From: Chryseobacterium sp. MA9
GTDB taxonomy: Bacteria > Bacteroidota > Bacteroidia > Flavobacteriales > Weeksellaceae
DNA length: 64,000 bases
Reading direction: 5' to 3'
NCBI RefSeq assembly: GCF_024399315.1
Contig: NZ_CP075170.1
Coordinates: forward strand, 124,001-188,000
The first letter of the stretch is position 1, and each line of letters opens with the position of its first letter. The notes beneath the pieces were generated by a model. That model was given only the letters and a program-made list of their open reading frames with translations. It ran no database searches and was not told the DNA's origin. A program made the position numbers and the translations under genes. Of this stretch, positions 36,001-43,957 are shown one piece after another.

Positions 36001-36679
36001 TTACAGCAGACATTTCCTGCTGTTTTTTCATATCATCAGTAGGAAGAGAGGGCACAACCTCCCTACCCAGGGCCTTAGAGCTGGAAGGTGCTGTGGCTAT
36101 GTTCTGATCATCCATCATCAGCTCTTTGGGAAGAACGACTTTTGCTGTAAGGGCTAACAGGACATTATTCTCACCCGTAACAGCAAGCGTATGAAGGGCC
36201 AGGAGCATTTGTATAAGAGTCTCCTTGAGATAGAAATTTTCTTGTGTGACAACCTGGTAGATTAAGTTATTCCATAAAACATGAAGCTCAGGGGCGGGAT
36301 AACCCGGTGGTAACATCTCTTGTTTTGTTGCTTCAAATTCTTCGTAACTGCATCTCGTCTTATTGACCGCCAGCCAAGTGGCAAATGCATACAGTTCAGG
36401 ATAGTCGGCTTTAAAATCAGCCAGGCTCTCGATACGGTCAGCATTTGATTTAAAAACCTCGGCTCTTTCTCTTAAAAGCTTTTGTTTAGGTCCTGTACCT
36501 TCCGTTACCGGCTTATAAAAAACCGTATCGGACTTCATCTGTTCTGGAAAAAAAATAAACCTTTTATCCTGGTCTGTTTCATCAGAAAGCTGGGGGCTTC
36601 GTAAGCTCACAAATCTGAAAAGTGTTTGGGTGGGTGTGTTTTCTGCAATAGGATCTGCAGTGATCTCATTTTCTGTCAT
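33032..36679 (-). CDS. Large protein of unknown function, head of toxin operon
   Basis: A 1215-aa soluble protein with no signal peptide. Residues 1-420 are mostly helical; 420-560 beta-rich; about 570-760 contain a striking segment: VEGEVAHIENVM, a Arg/Glu/Thr-rich coiled stretch, a Gly/Ser stretch (GVSAGYSGGGFNINTSLGLS), and HEERIEKIIDEFEENNSHGL before GVYRWVDKLMKNQIYNYGKR. I recall the same segment from other large uncharacterised bacterial proteins, without a known role. Its size, position ahead of a fibre-like protein and toxin, and lack of export signal suggest a particle or delivery scaffold. This is the least understood gene in the window. Confidence 0.7.
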   Translation of the reverse strand: MTENEITADPIAENTPTQTLFRFVSLRSPQLSDETDQDKRFIFFPEQMKSDTVFYKPVTEGTGPKQKLLRERAEVFKSNADRIESLADFKADYPELYAFATWLAVNKTRCSYEEFEATKQEMLPPGYPAPELHVLWNNLIYQVVTQENFYLKETLIQMLLALHTLAVTGENNVLLALTAKVVLPKELMMDDQNIATAPSSSKALGREVVPSLPTDDMKKQQEMSAVKMKLSRIELLNRNLSVIVKQYNKDYQAEFKIQNQAHQERVIPLLEEYNKAVADSKQEYCSTRPPGTEYNPEDPCQQLPAVPFPRLPEFEFKFRDEVSAESLVTELKPENLEALLDVLGYKFDPEKEPSLRSVEESISDLESVLEGRNTFVEINTAVDKNVEELNNLIVQNFQGNEEVYKSIGGILIPASRTISVPFTFQVCPYFIYKWYTLNLALNVPDSSWDVNLLSYTLTPNGSPTSIDGDYFVKTRTGNTIFLNDLYSPGVDFYAIQDSTLRVKVVFVNGRVAEFTVPGITARACNTGDFVLQVEEGEDPEIIDDENNFIPSGFGFKNIGIADYLKVEQSTHAYVEGEVAHIENVMAREYREKSTRRLRRSENTTTTSSDTEREQLTDTTTANRFEMQSEISKILQEASDNSTQFGVSAGYSGGGFNINTSLGLSNAHQTSKEESTRQATTQAQDITSRAMDRIVTKIHEERIEKIIDEFEENNSHGLDNRKGDKHVVGVYRWVDKLMKNQIYNYGKRTMFEFMIPEPARLHLLGMKEIKDPDQMDLIKPVDPRADSDMQISDYSALSNEVKLKYWMGKYNAELDEKPMESFSITKAFTGRDPGFSGKDDGNTQVVNGNGEVIIPEGYAATSVEYVFNTWPHGFLGNHAAFMSIAGKSTSWIMSTADTQKSGTIDGLNVKDKLEFSFATGESPIMQGALNITCRLTQEAKNAWLQKTFNAIINAYEDALIAYNNAKAEADNKAVVIKDSNPNFYRQIENTVLRKNCISYMSDRAAGSTHGYGLSGLTQGGSFNDYETVLSSKLDKYTAFVKFMEQAFEWDNLSYYLYPYYWANRQNWVDLYQSENTDPLFRNFLQSGMARVIVTVRPGFEDSVQFYLATGKIWNGGEVPVIGDELYLSIVDEMKEPKGKKEGKAWLTRIPTALNILQAESIGLKVAHALPFTTENPDDFEVPSEVITPEKFNFVPNDNLLGVQPGEEQKIITGDWL

Positions 36680-37814
36680 TGTAGTGATTTGATTTTGTTT
36701 ATATTATTGAGGTTGTCTAATAAAATAAGCTATTAAACTAGGTTGGGATTGGAAAATTTGTAAAAAGATGTTGAGTATTCTTAGGGATATTAATGGTTAT
36801 TAATTTATAAATAGTTTTGTTAAATATATAATAAAAGTACCATGTGTCGTCGTGTGTTAACTTATTTTAACACGATCTAATGTATTATTAATTAAATAAT
36901 GCAGGATCTGTTGAGTTTTTATCATAGTATGAAAACTTATTATTAATAATGATGTGTTCCTTAACAATGAGTTCAGGACTTCCTTAATAATCTTCATCTT
37001 TTTTCATTATTTTTTCTTGTTGCGAAGATCAGAGTTGGTAACGACAAAACTTGACGTATTAAAATTATCTTTAAAGTTTTTCAATAAATGTACACTTATT
37101 GATAACTGGAAGGTATTCAACTTGCAACTATTTTTGAGACAAAATTGATATACTCTTTATGCTATTCTAGATTGATTAGACATTAAATTTTGATACTCAC
37201 TTTCTTCTTGGGAAATATCAATATTTGTTCTTTGAATGTCTCTTTTTAACAAAGAAAATAGAAACTGATTCTTTCTTTGTTCTTAAAAATCTCTTCAAGG
37301 TTGAAAATGAAATTTTATTTTCCTAAGCTTTTTTTACAAATAAGATTCACTTCATAAAAAGTGTTTTCTTTGAAGCTTCCTTTTTGAGATCTTGATTTTT
37401 AGGCCTTTCATACTTTATTGATTTTGCGAGGGTACTTAAAGCATAAGCCGGACATTTTTTTCTTTCACCAGCATAAGCACTGGATTACAGAACAGAATTC
37501 TTGTTTTAAAGTGTGCAATTATTCTGTTTTGCAGTTCTGTAATCGGCTTTGGTTTTGCGGAGAAGTCCGTTATTGTGATTTGAAAGCTAAAAAACTATTT
37601 AATTTTCTAACTGTTGTTACTTTTTACTTTTGCAAATTTAGAACAGCATCATTCACATAAAAAAATCTTTTTGGGTATCTCAAAAAATTCTTTCAACTAG
37701 GTTTCAATAATTTTTTCAGAAACTCCTGAATCCTGCGGACAAAAAGATTTCGGAGCCTCCATTTCAAGGCTTTCCATTCCGGTTTTATGTGCCTGATCCT
37801 GCACTATGGGTCAT

Positions 37815-37987
37815 GGTCAAAGAAAAAGTCGGAACCTCAGTCATACGAATCAATTCAATCAAAATTACTCTAACCTAATCAGAAACTCATCAATAAAAAG
37901 TTCTGCTTTACAATTGTTAAGGAAAAGAAAAAGTCGAGTGTCCTCGAAACCGAATCAATTCGATCGAAAAGTTACCCTAACAGAAAT
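37815..37987. repeat. Imperfect direct repeat pair, ~67 bases each
   Basis: 37815-37881 and 37920-37987 share AAAGAAAAAGTCG, CGAATCAATTC, ATC, TTAC and CTAAC in the same order. No open frame covers both. Confidence 0.65.
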
Positions 37988-38017
37988 CAACTAAAATCAA
38001 ATGGAAAGATCGTAGCC

Positions 38018-38376
38018 TGCATAATTTTTACGCAGGTTTTCTTTCTATCTGGGTAAAATTTACCCACCTTATTGTAGCACCTGCGTAAAATAGATACAGG
38101 TTACCAAGCAACATGAAAGCAAACTACAGTGACAAATGCTACCTATAGGTCTTTGACGCCTGGCAAGATGTAATGTTCACCCTGTAGATGCTATATTGGT
38201 TATAATTTATAATTAACACAATATGTGATATTTGAGAGTTGTAAAATATTATTATTTAATCATGAGTAATCCTCATCCATTTTATTGTAACACCTGTGTA
38301 ATTTTTACGCAGGTTTCTTCCAAGCTGTGTTTATTTTACGCACCCTTCACAGGTAGGGTACGTAAATAGATACAGG
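38018..38376. repeat. Two copies of a structured ~90-base element
   Basis: 38018-38112 and 38290-38376 each begin with TAATTTTTACGCAGGTTT and end with AATAGATACAGGTTA. In the first, TTTTACGCAGGT pairs with ACCTGCGTAAAA; in the second the internal hairpin is TTTTACGCACCC with GGGTACGTAAA. So the copies keep the outline but use different stems. Confidence 0.6.
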
Positions 38377-38568
38377 TTATGCTCCAACGTGAGTAAAAAG
38401 AATACAAGTCGGTCTATTTTTTCCTTTCCTACCAATCGACTCTTTTTTCTTTCAGCAGTAAAAATTATTTTAGTAAAAATTAAAGCATTGATTACTAGTG
38501 GTTTGAATAATAATACTTTCATATTTTTAAAGCTCTAAAATATTTCTATTTAATTAATGTAAAGTAAC

Positions 38569-38637
38569 GGCAAGATGTGTCTTTGTACGTACAAACTTTT
38601 CAAGTTGTACCTACAAAGACGATCTTGCCTTTTTTGC
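38569..38637 (+). terminator. Long hairpin followed by T run
   Basis: GGCAAGATGTGTCTTTGTAC pairs with GTACCTACAAAGACGATCTTGCC (few mismatches, about 27 bp in all), followed by TTTTTTG. Either a strong terminator or the end of a small palindromic element; it overlaps the left direct repeat. Confidence 0.6.
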
Positions 38638-38690
38638 AAAAAGGGGAAAAACTTCGGAACTCAGTTTTTTGTTGAAACTTTATTCAAAGT
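38621..38690 (+). repeat. Left copy of repeat upstream of nuclease gene
   Basis: ATCTTGCCTTTTTTGCAA, then GGGGAAAAACTTCGGAACTCAG and TTTTTT; matches the copy at 40682-40740. Both copies stand 160-170 bases upstream of a plus-strand gene start. Confidence 0.7.
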
Positions 38691-38851
38691 TTTCAAATTA
38701 GTCCAGATTATTCTTTTTTGTATTTAGAAATTTATTAATCCAAATATTTATTAATTTTAATCTGTAAACTTAATCTTAATTGTTTTTCACTTTATTTAAG
38801 GCAAGAGAAAATGAAGTCGAGAGAAAAAAGTAATTGTTAATAAATGGACTT

Positions 38852-40396
38852 ATGAAAATTGAACACACTATACGAGATTGGCTGGTTCTCCATCCTGATT
38901 TCATAGAACAAGGATTGGAAGTTATAGAAAAAGAGCACTATTTACCAGACGAAATGGGGAGCAGTGGTTTTATTGATATTTTGTGTAAGGATATTTATAA
39001 TAATTTTGTAATTATAGAAATTAAAAGATCTGATTCTGCGGCTAGACAAACATTTACAGAAGTGTTTAAATATGCAGAACTTATTAAAAAAATATATAAT
39101 GCCCGTAATAGTGAGATAAAAATCATTATAATTTCCACTCATTGGAACGAAATTATCCGTGCTTTTTCCCATGCTTGCTTTACATCAAATTTTTTAATAA
39201 AAGGGTTACAAATTTACACCAATCCTCAAACAAATATGCCTGAAGCCATGGAAGAAGTAATTCCAATTTCCTCTAGGGTTTTCTCCCGAAAATTCATGTC
39301 TACACAAATATTATATTTGTTTAACTCCATCGAGAAACGAAGGGAAGCACACCAAATCCTTAATCAAAAATTACAAAAAGCGGGAGTTTCTGATTATATA
39401 GCCATCGATTTGGATGCCCCTATTAATAAGGCACTTCCATATTGTTTTGCTATAAATGCAGCATTCCAAAAATATTCAATAGAAGAACTGTTGAACTTTA
39501 TTGATATATTAGATGGGGAGCAGCATTTGGATATGGTAAAAGATGATTTTGAAAGTAATGAAGAATATTTGGATTATCTAGAACAAGTATTTATAGCATC
39601 TCTCGAAATGGGACTTTATACTGATACTATCGAAGTTGGTTATTCTGAGAAATTTGAAAGTATTATAGAAGCACAAAAATGGTCAATCATATCAATAAAC
39701 CGATATGGAATCTTTAATACGGATCCAAGGTACAATAATGAGTTACTCTTAAAAGAATTAAAAGGCTATGATGGTGGTAGCTTTAATAAATTTGTGGGTT
39801 TCTCAGAATCAATCCAAAAGGAGAGATTAAAAGAAATCTGGGTAAACTGTCAAAAAAGCCTTCATCATACTCCACAATGGGCAGAGTTTATTAATCATGT
39901 TTTTTCTAAACTTGAAAAAAGTATAGAAAAATTTAAAGTAATTGTAGATATATATAATCCAGATTCGATAGTTACATCATTATATTTTACTTTGTTAACT
40001 GGTAATGCTGGATATCTTCCTTTATTTCAGGTTTTTATTGATTATACAGATAATAAATCTGAAGTTTATACAGGAGGAGTATGCTCACTTGGAATTAAAC
40101 CCTACTCAAAGCTTTTTACAGCAACAGAATATAATGAGGTTGCCAATGAGATATTTCGTATACAGATTGCTCCTGATAATGAAATGGATGCTTTAAGAAT
40201 GGGATTATGTTATTTTATAACAAGAACGATTATTGTCGATGATGAAAAGATATCAAATGAACCTGTGACATTAGATAATGGTATTATAGTACCGGATAAT
40301 AGTAAATATATTTCAATTGAGAATTATATCAATTATAACCGAGAAGCTTTATCACTAATGGTAAATAATTACAATAGAGTTTATACACAACTTTAG
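38852..40396 (+). CDS. Stand-alone PD-(D/E)XK (NucS/DUF91-like) nuclease protein
   Basis: A 514-aa protein from ATG 38852; a TTG six codons upstream is less likely. The N-terminal 150 residues have the nuclease core of the NucS/DUF91 type: a helix (IEHTIRDWLVLHPDFIEQG), then GFIDILCKD and FVIIEIKRSDSAARQTFTEV, giving the D...ExK active site. The remaining ~350 residues show no recognised domain. Single nuclease genes of this build inside mobile elements are candidates for phage or plasmid defence, but this is inference. It lies between two copies of a direct repeat. Confidence 0.7.
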   Translation: MKIEHTIRDWLVLHPDFIEQGLEVIEKEHYLPDEMGSSGFIDILCKDIYNNFVIIEIKRSDSAARQTFTEVFKYAELIKKIYNARNSEIKIIIISTHWNEIIRAFSHACFTSNFLIKGLQIYTNPQTNMPEAMEEVIPISSRVFSRKFMSTQILYLFNSIEKRREAHQILNQKLQKAGVSDYIAIDLDAPINKALPYCFAINAAFQKYSIEELLNFIDILDGEQHLDMVKDDFESNEEYLDYLEQVFIASLEMGLYTDTIEVGYSEKFESIIEAQKWSIISINRYGIFNTDPRYNNELLLKELKGYDGGSFNKFVGFSESIQKERLKEIWVNCQKSLHHTPQWAEFINHVFSKLEKSIEKFKVIVDIYNPDSIVTSLYFTLLTGNAGYLPLFQVFIDYTDNKSEVYTGGVCSLGIKPYSKLFTATEYNEVANEIFRIQIAPDNEMDALRMGLCYFITRTIIVDDEKISNEPVTLDNGIIVPDNSKYISIENYINYNREALSLMVNNYNRVYTQL

Positions 40397-40909
40397 AAAG
40401 CATAAAAGACTAAAAAAACTCCAAACGTAAGAATTTATTTTTTTACGTAATTGAAACAAATTCTTAAGATGCTTTCATCATTAATTTTAGTTACGTTTGA
40501 AAATGAACTTTGCTCATTGATAAGATTCTAAGGTAATATTCTTTTTTTTATTTGATTGACTATTAATTATTTATCAACTATCGAAATAGTATTACCTCTT
40601 CAATAGTATCAACAGCAAGTGTTCTCAAAGATGAAATACTAATCAAGTTTGATCGCCATGGAGATGTGTATATATATTATAGGTAATCTTGCCTTTTTTG
40701 CAATGGGAAAAACTTCGTAACTTAGTTTTTATTTTCCTTGAAATTAGGTTTAAGCTTCCAAAATAATCCAATTTATTATTTTTTAATCTTTTGAAACTCT
40801 ATGTGATTCCAGAATAACCTTATTTGAGGTAAACGTACTCATTACTATTGACTTGTTATTGTTTTTGATACTAATTTTGGGTCAGAATTTTTAACAATTA
40901 TTAAGCACA
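40397..40909. other. Intergenic region with right repeat copy
   Basis: 513 bases without a gene. It contains the right copy of the direct repeat (40682-40740) and otherwise AT-rich sequence in which I see no further signal. Confidence 0.6.
40682..40740 (+). repeat. Right copy of repeat upstream of mobilization-type gene
   Basis: AATCTTGCCTTTTTTGCAAT, then GGGAAAAACTTCGTAACTTAG and TTTTT; matches the left copy at 38621-38690 with few differences. Confidence 0.7.
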
Positions 40910-41275
40910 ATGAAGAACTCTGGAAAAGAAGAACGTATTTTCATAAGGTTCCAAAAACATCGTAAAGAAAATTGGAAAAAACTCTGTTCTAAAAAAGGAA
41001 TTTCTTTGAGCAGTTTAATTATTGATTCAGTAGAAAGTAGAATTTTTGATGATGAAAGAAGAAAAATACTTGCATTCATAGAAAAGCAGGATAATCTTTT
41101 TGCGAAGATTGAAAATAACATCAACCAGGTAGCAAAAATAGCTAATGCTGAAAAACTTATGAGTATCGAAGTTTTGAAAGCTTTTAATGAAAAACTAAAA
41201 ACAATTACTGAACTGAAAGAAAAACAAAACGAAATTTTCATAAAAATCTATTCGTTAATAGCACGCAAAACTTAA
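40910..41275 (+). CDS. Relaxosome accessory (MobC-like) protein
   Basis: A 121-aa basic protein with an N-terminal ribbon-helix-helix-like region (ERIFIRFQKHRKENWKKLCS and KKGISLSSLIIDSVE) and a following amphipathic part containing NNINQVAKIAN, the pattern shared by MobC/BmgB-type mobilization proteins that open the DNA at oriT. No relaxase gene is adjacent, so this is a separate or leftover mobilization gene, not the partner of mobB at 61743, which has its own MobA. Confidence 0.6.
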   Translation: MKNSGKEERIFIRFQKHRKENWKKLCSKKGISLSSLIIDSVESRIFDDERRKILAFIEKQDNLFAKIENNINQVAKIANAEKLMSIEVLKAFNEKLKTITELKEKQNEIFIKIYSLIARKT

Positions 41276-41299
41276 AATTATGCTATCAGTTATTTTTTA

Positions 41300-41348
41300 G
41301 GTAGTGTCTCACTAACTGTGTAAGTTAAAAAGTTAGTGAGACACTACC
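41300..41348. repeat. Perfect 18-bp inverted repeat, IS-end-like
   Basis: GGTAGTGTCTCACTAACT and its exact complement flank a 13-base loop. The left arm plus loop (TAGTGTCTCACTAACTGTGT plus AAGTT) resembles the IS256-type end at 23427-23455 read from outside in, so this may be a solo IS end or a small palindromic element. Confidence 0.6.
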
Positions 41349-41457
41349 ATTAAAATTTTCTTCGCTCTCGTTGTCGTACTATGCTCCAAAAAGTGAACCG
41401 AGATTTTATTTACAGATTTTTACGCAACTTATTAAGTTAAGAATTTTACACCTTCGA

Positions 41458-41976
41458 TTATTTCAATCTATTGGATAAAGAAAGATTCAAATTATCTACA
41501 TTTAAATCTTTTCTTACAAGATTAATAATCTTTCTTAAATTTTTGTCAAGCTTTTCATGCACTTCTATTGTAAGAGCTTCATTTTTGTCAAATGCAGAAT
41601 CTATAAATTGTGTTGAATCTTGACCGAATTTTATAAGTTCTTTGTAAATGTCGCTCGGAATCATTGGTAGAGCTCTGAATATTGATTAATAAAGATCAGC
41701 AACTAGACTATCATAATATTCTGATTCTTTATTCAAAAATTTTTCCCATTTTATAGTGAATCTCTCGTGATCTAGCATTTCATCCATTATATCAAAAAAT
41801 GATTCAAATATAAAATTGACATGAAAAATCAATTCTTTGTATGCAAGAACTTTTTCTTGAAATAGAAAATCTTGATTTGACTTATTACGATCTCTTCGAT
41901 AACTAAGTGTTGCGATAACGAGAGCACAAATTGAAATTAGTGTGGTTAGTATGGCTGTTATATTTGATGATTTCAT
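41458..41976 (-). pseudogene. Membrane-anchored hypothetical protein split by in-frame stop
   Basis: Two open frames, 41686-41976 (96 aa) and 41458-41664 (68 aa), are in the same reading frame and separated by one TAA and seven sense codons. Together they make a 172-codon gene with one N-terminal membrane helix (AILTTLISICALVIATLSY) and a cytoplasmic helical domain. A single nonsense mutation is the simplest explanation; two genes is the alternative. No family recognised. Confidence 0.5.
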
Positions 41977-42093
41977 GGTACAAATGATAATTAGTATATG
42001 AGTTTTAGATATTTTAGTGAGAGTCTAGTTAATTTACCTTAAAAAAGTATCTTTCCAAAAGTACCTTTAAGTCTAAAAATTCTATAACTGATT

Positions 42094-42519
42094 TTATTCA
42101 TCTGAATATATATCCTCCAATGGAGTTTCAAAAAGAAGCTTTAGGTTTTTAAATTTTTTTATCGAATCATAGAAATAATTTGAGATAAGGATAATAAACT
42201 CTCTTTGCTTTATGTAAGCTTCCTTCATTTCACTAATGCTTCGATAAATTATGTACTTAGATTCGTTTTTAGACTTATCCCAGCGGACACCTTTCCAATC
42301 ATTTGATCCAATATACAAAAAAGAGCCTGTTTTATATTTCAGATATATATCATGAGACGAACCATTAAAAGATTCAGTCATAGTAACCTCAGGATTGTTA
42401 TTTTCTATTCGAGCTCTGATTATCATTTTTATAGCTGTATCAGAAATCTCCTTTTTTAAATCTAAAAACAATATAATATTCTCAGATTCAAACTTAAATG
42501 ATTTTAAAAGGTTATCCAT
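42094..42519 (-). CDS. Hypothetical protein
   Basis: A 141-aa soluble, charged protein with no recognised motif; it contains SSHDIYLKYKTGSFLYIG and IKQREFIILISNYF. It follows the 84-aa gene on the same strand by 24 bases, so the two probably form one transcript. Could be an immunity-like or defence-associated protein; nothing in the sequence decides this. Confidence 0.55.
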   Translation of the reverse strand: MDNLLKSFKFESENIILFLDLKKEISDTAIKMIIRARIENNNPEVTMTESFNGSSHDIYLKYKTGSFLYIGSNDWKGVRWDKSKNESKYIIYRSISEMKEAYIKQREFIILISNYFYDSIKKFKNLKLLFETPLEDIYSDE

Positions 42520-42543
42520 ATCAAAAAGTTTACATTACAATTA

Positions 42544-42798
42544 CTAATCTTCAACAATGTCAAACGCCCAAGTATAATGTGTAGAGATAAAGGGTCGTTT
42601 GTTTTCTGGGTAAACAATTTTAGCTTTTATTCTAAATTTTGTTCCAACGGGATAATCATTTGACATTGTTTTTGAACACTGCACATACATATTTTCATCA
42701 TAAGGATCTTGTCCGGGAAGAGGTTTAATGTGTATAGGACCATGTTTTCCTCTTTCGTTTGTTAGAACACTTTGAACAATTATATAATCATATTCCAT
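42544..42798 (-). CDS. Small hypothetical protein
   Basis: An 84-aa protein with a compact beta pattern (YDYIIVQSVLTNERGKHGPI ... GTKFRIKAKIVYPE) and no recognised domain. First gene of a two-gene minus-strand unit with 42094. Confidence 0.55.
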   Translation of the reverse strand: MEYDYIIVQSVLTNERGKHGPIHIKPLPGQDPYDENMYVQCSKTMSNDYPVGTKFRIKAKIVYPENKRPFISTHYTWAFDIVED

Positions 42799-43041
42799 GG
42801 TAAAAGTTTATTAGTTTTTATCTAAGTTTGTTTTCATCATGAACACATGTGAAATTTTTTAAAGATGAATAAATTTTTCAAATATACTAAATCAAACAAA
42901 TTACACAATTATTTTATCAATTAACCCTTTTACAAAAATAATTTTTAATTTCATGGCAAATAAAATAACGAGTAATCACTTAAGCACTTTAATATAGTGA
43001 GAGTGGTGTATTTTTCAAGTGATAATTTTTTGTAAGAATAT

Positions 43042-43602
43042 ATGAACCCATATTATAACTTTTCAATGGACGAGTTTTTAGAATATCTAAGATCATTAGA
43101 TGTTAATAAACAAATGAGAATGCTATTCATGTTAGAAGCGAGTATATATCTTTATGAGGATTATGACTATAATACGAATTTTGGTACATATCCAGATTAT
43201 CAAAATTTAGGTTTTGATAAACAATTAAGAACACCATTTTACAAACATTATAGTAGGTTTCTTTTTTCAATACCAGAAGATGTTCTTAATAAACCTGATG
43301 AGAAAGCTAAAAATGATTGGAAAAGTTTAAAAGAGGATTTGCTAAAAGAGTTAAATTTAAGCGAAGAAATATTTGGATATCAATACCAATTATTTATTAT
43401 CGGTCTAAAGCTTAAAGCAAAACGCCTATGTTCAAAAAAGGAATTCTCTCTCAAATCAAATCTAAGCGTCATCAAAATAACTCAGATCGAAGACTATTGT
43501 TTTCTTGCAAAAATTAGCGATATTTCTATGTATATAAGAAAGGGCTTAGGAAAAGAATTTAAACTTGACTTTTCACCTCAAGTCTCACCTAAAAAAAACT
43601 AA
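43042..43602 (+). CDS. Hypothetical protein
   Basis: A 186-aa soluble protein with an acidic, Tyr-rich first half and a Lys-rich second half; no recognised motif. Stand-alone, preceded by 240 bases in which I see no clear promoter. Coding character (ordered codon use, sensible start) is convincing but function is unknown. Confidence 0.55.
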   Translation: MNPYYNFSMDEFLEYLRSLDVNKQMRMLFMLEASIYLYEDYDYNTNFGTYPDYQNLGFDKQLRTPFYKHYSRFLFSIPEDVLNKPDEKAKNDWKSLKEDLLKELNLSEEIFGYQYQLFIIGLKLKAKRLCSKKEFSLKSNLSVIKITQIEDYCFLAKISDISMYIRKGLGKEFKLDFSPQVSPKKN

Positions 43603-43694
43603 TCTCAAAATAGTAATACAATTGATTATTTAAAAATTAAGATTCTCGTGTAATTATTTTTTATAAAATTTGATCCTTTGGCCAAAACTCCACC

Positions 43695-43937
43695 TCAAAC
43701 CTGTACATAACCTTTGTGATTCCAGTAAATACACCGGCCAATGTTACCACCAACAGAATTTATTGATGCTGCTAATTTGGTGTCAACTCCCATTTCATCG
43801 GTGTAATTAAGATCGACTGTATATTTAAGTAGACCATTATTTAATCTGATTTTTTGAAGAGATTTCCAGGTTGGTTCAGAATCTAACCATAAACTTTCAT
43901 ATGATTTTAAAAATTTTTGATAATATATTTTATCCAA
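43695..43937 (-). CDS. Small hypothetical protein
   Basis: An 80-aa protein ending SVGGNIGRCIYWNHKGYVQV. The last segment has the look of a globular domain's end, so the gene may be the 3' remnant of something longer or a real small gene. It follows the hsdR fragment by 20 bases. Confidence 0.4.
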   Translation of the reverse strand: MDKIYYQKFLKSYESLWLDSEPTWKSLQKIRLNNGLLKYTVDLNYTDEMGVDTKLAASINSVGGNIGRCIYWNHKGYVQV

Positions 43938-43957
43938 TTCAAGATCTAGAAAAATGC

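Larger units (their letters stand above)
36680..38568. other. Gene-poor region upstream of toxin operon
   Basis: About 1.9 kb with no convincing gene; short open frames here lack coding character. It includes an inverted repeat at 37482-37553 (ATTACAGAAC ... GTTCTGTAAT), a possible minus-strand -7 element at 37632-37639 (TAAATTTG), and the repeats at 37815-37987 and 38018-38376 listed separately. The promoter of the toxin operon should lie in its left part, but I could not identify it with confidence. Confidence 0.6.

Noticed and set aside
31504..36679. Prophage tail module
   Set aside because: The fibre-like look of the 499-aa protein suggests it, but no capsid, terminase, tail tube, tape measure or lysis genes are present.
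28836..36679. Type VI secretion or Rhs system
   Set aside because: No VgrG, Hcp, PAAR, DUF4280 or Rhs/YD repeats; the carrier does not resemble them.
28836..36679. Type IX secretion substrates
   Set aside because: No signal peptides and no C-terminal sorting domain in any of the large proteins.
37418..37660. 80-aa plus-strand open frame in the gene-poor region
   Set aside because: Covers an inverted repeat and a probable minus-strand promoter element; composition is not coding-like.
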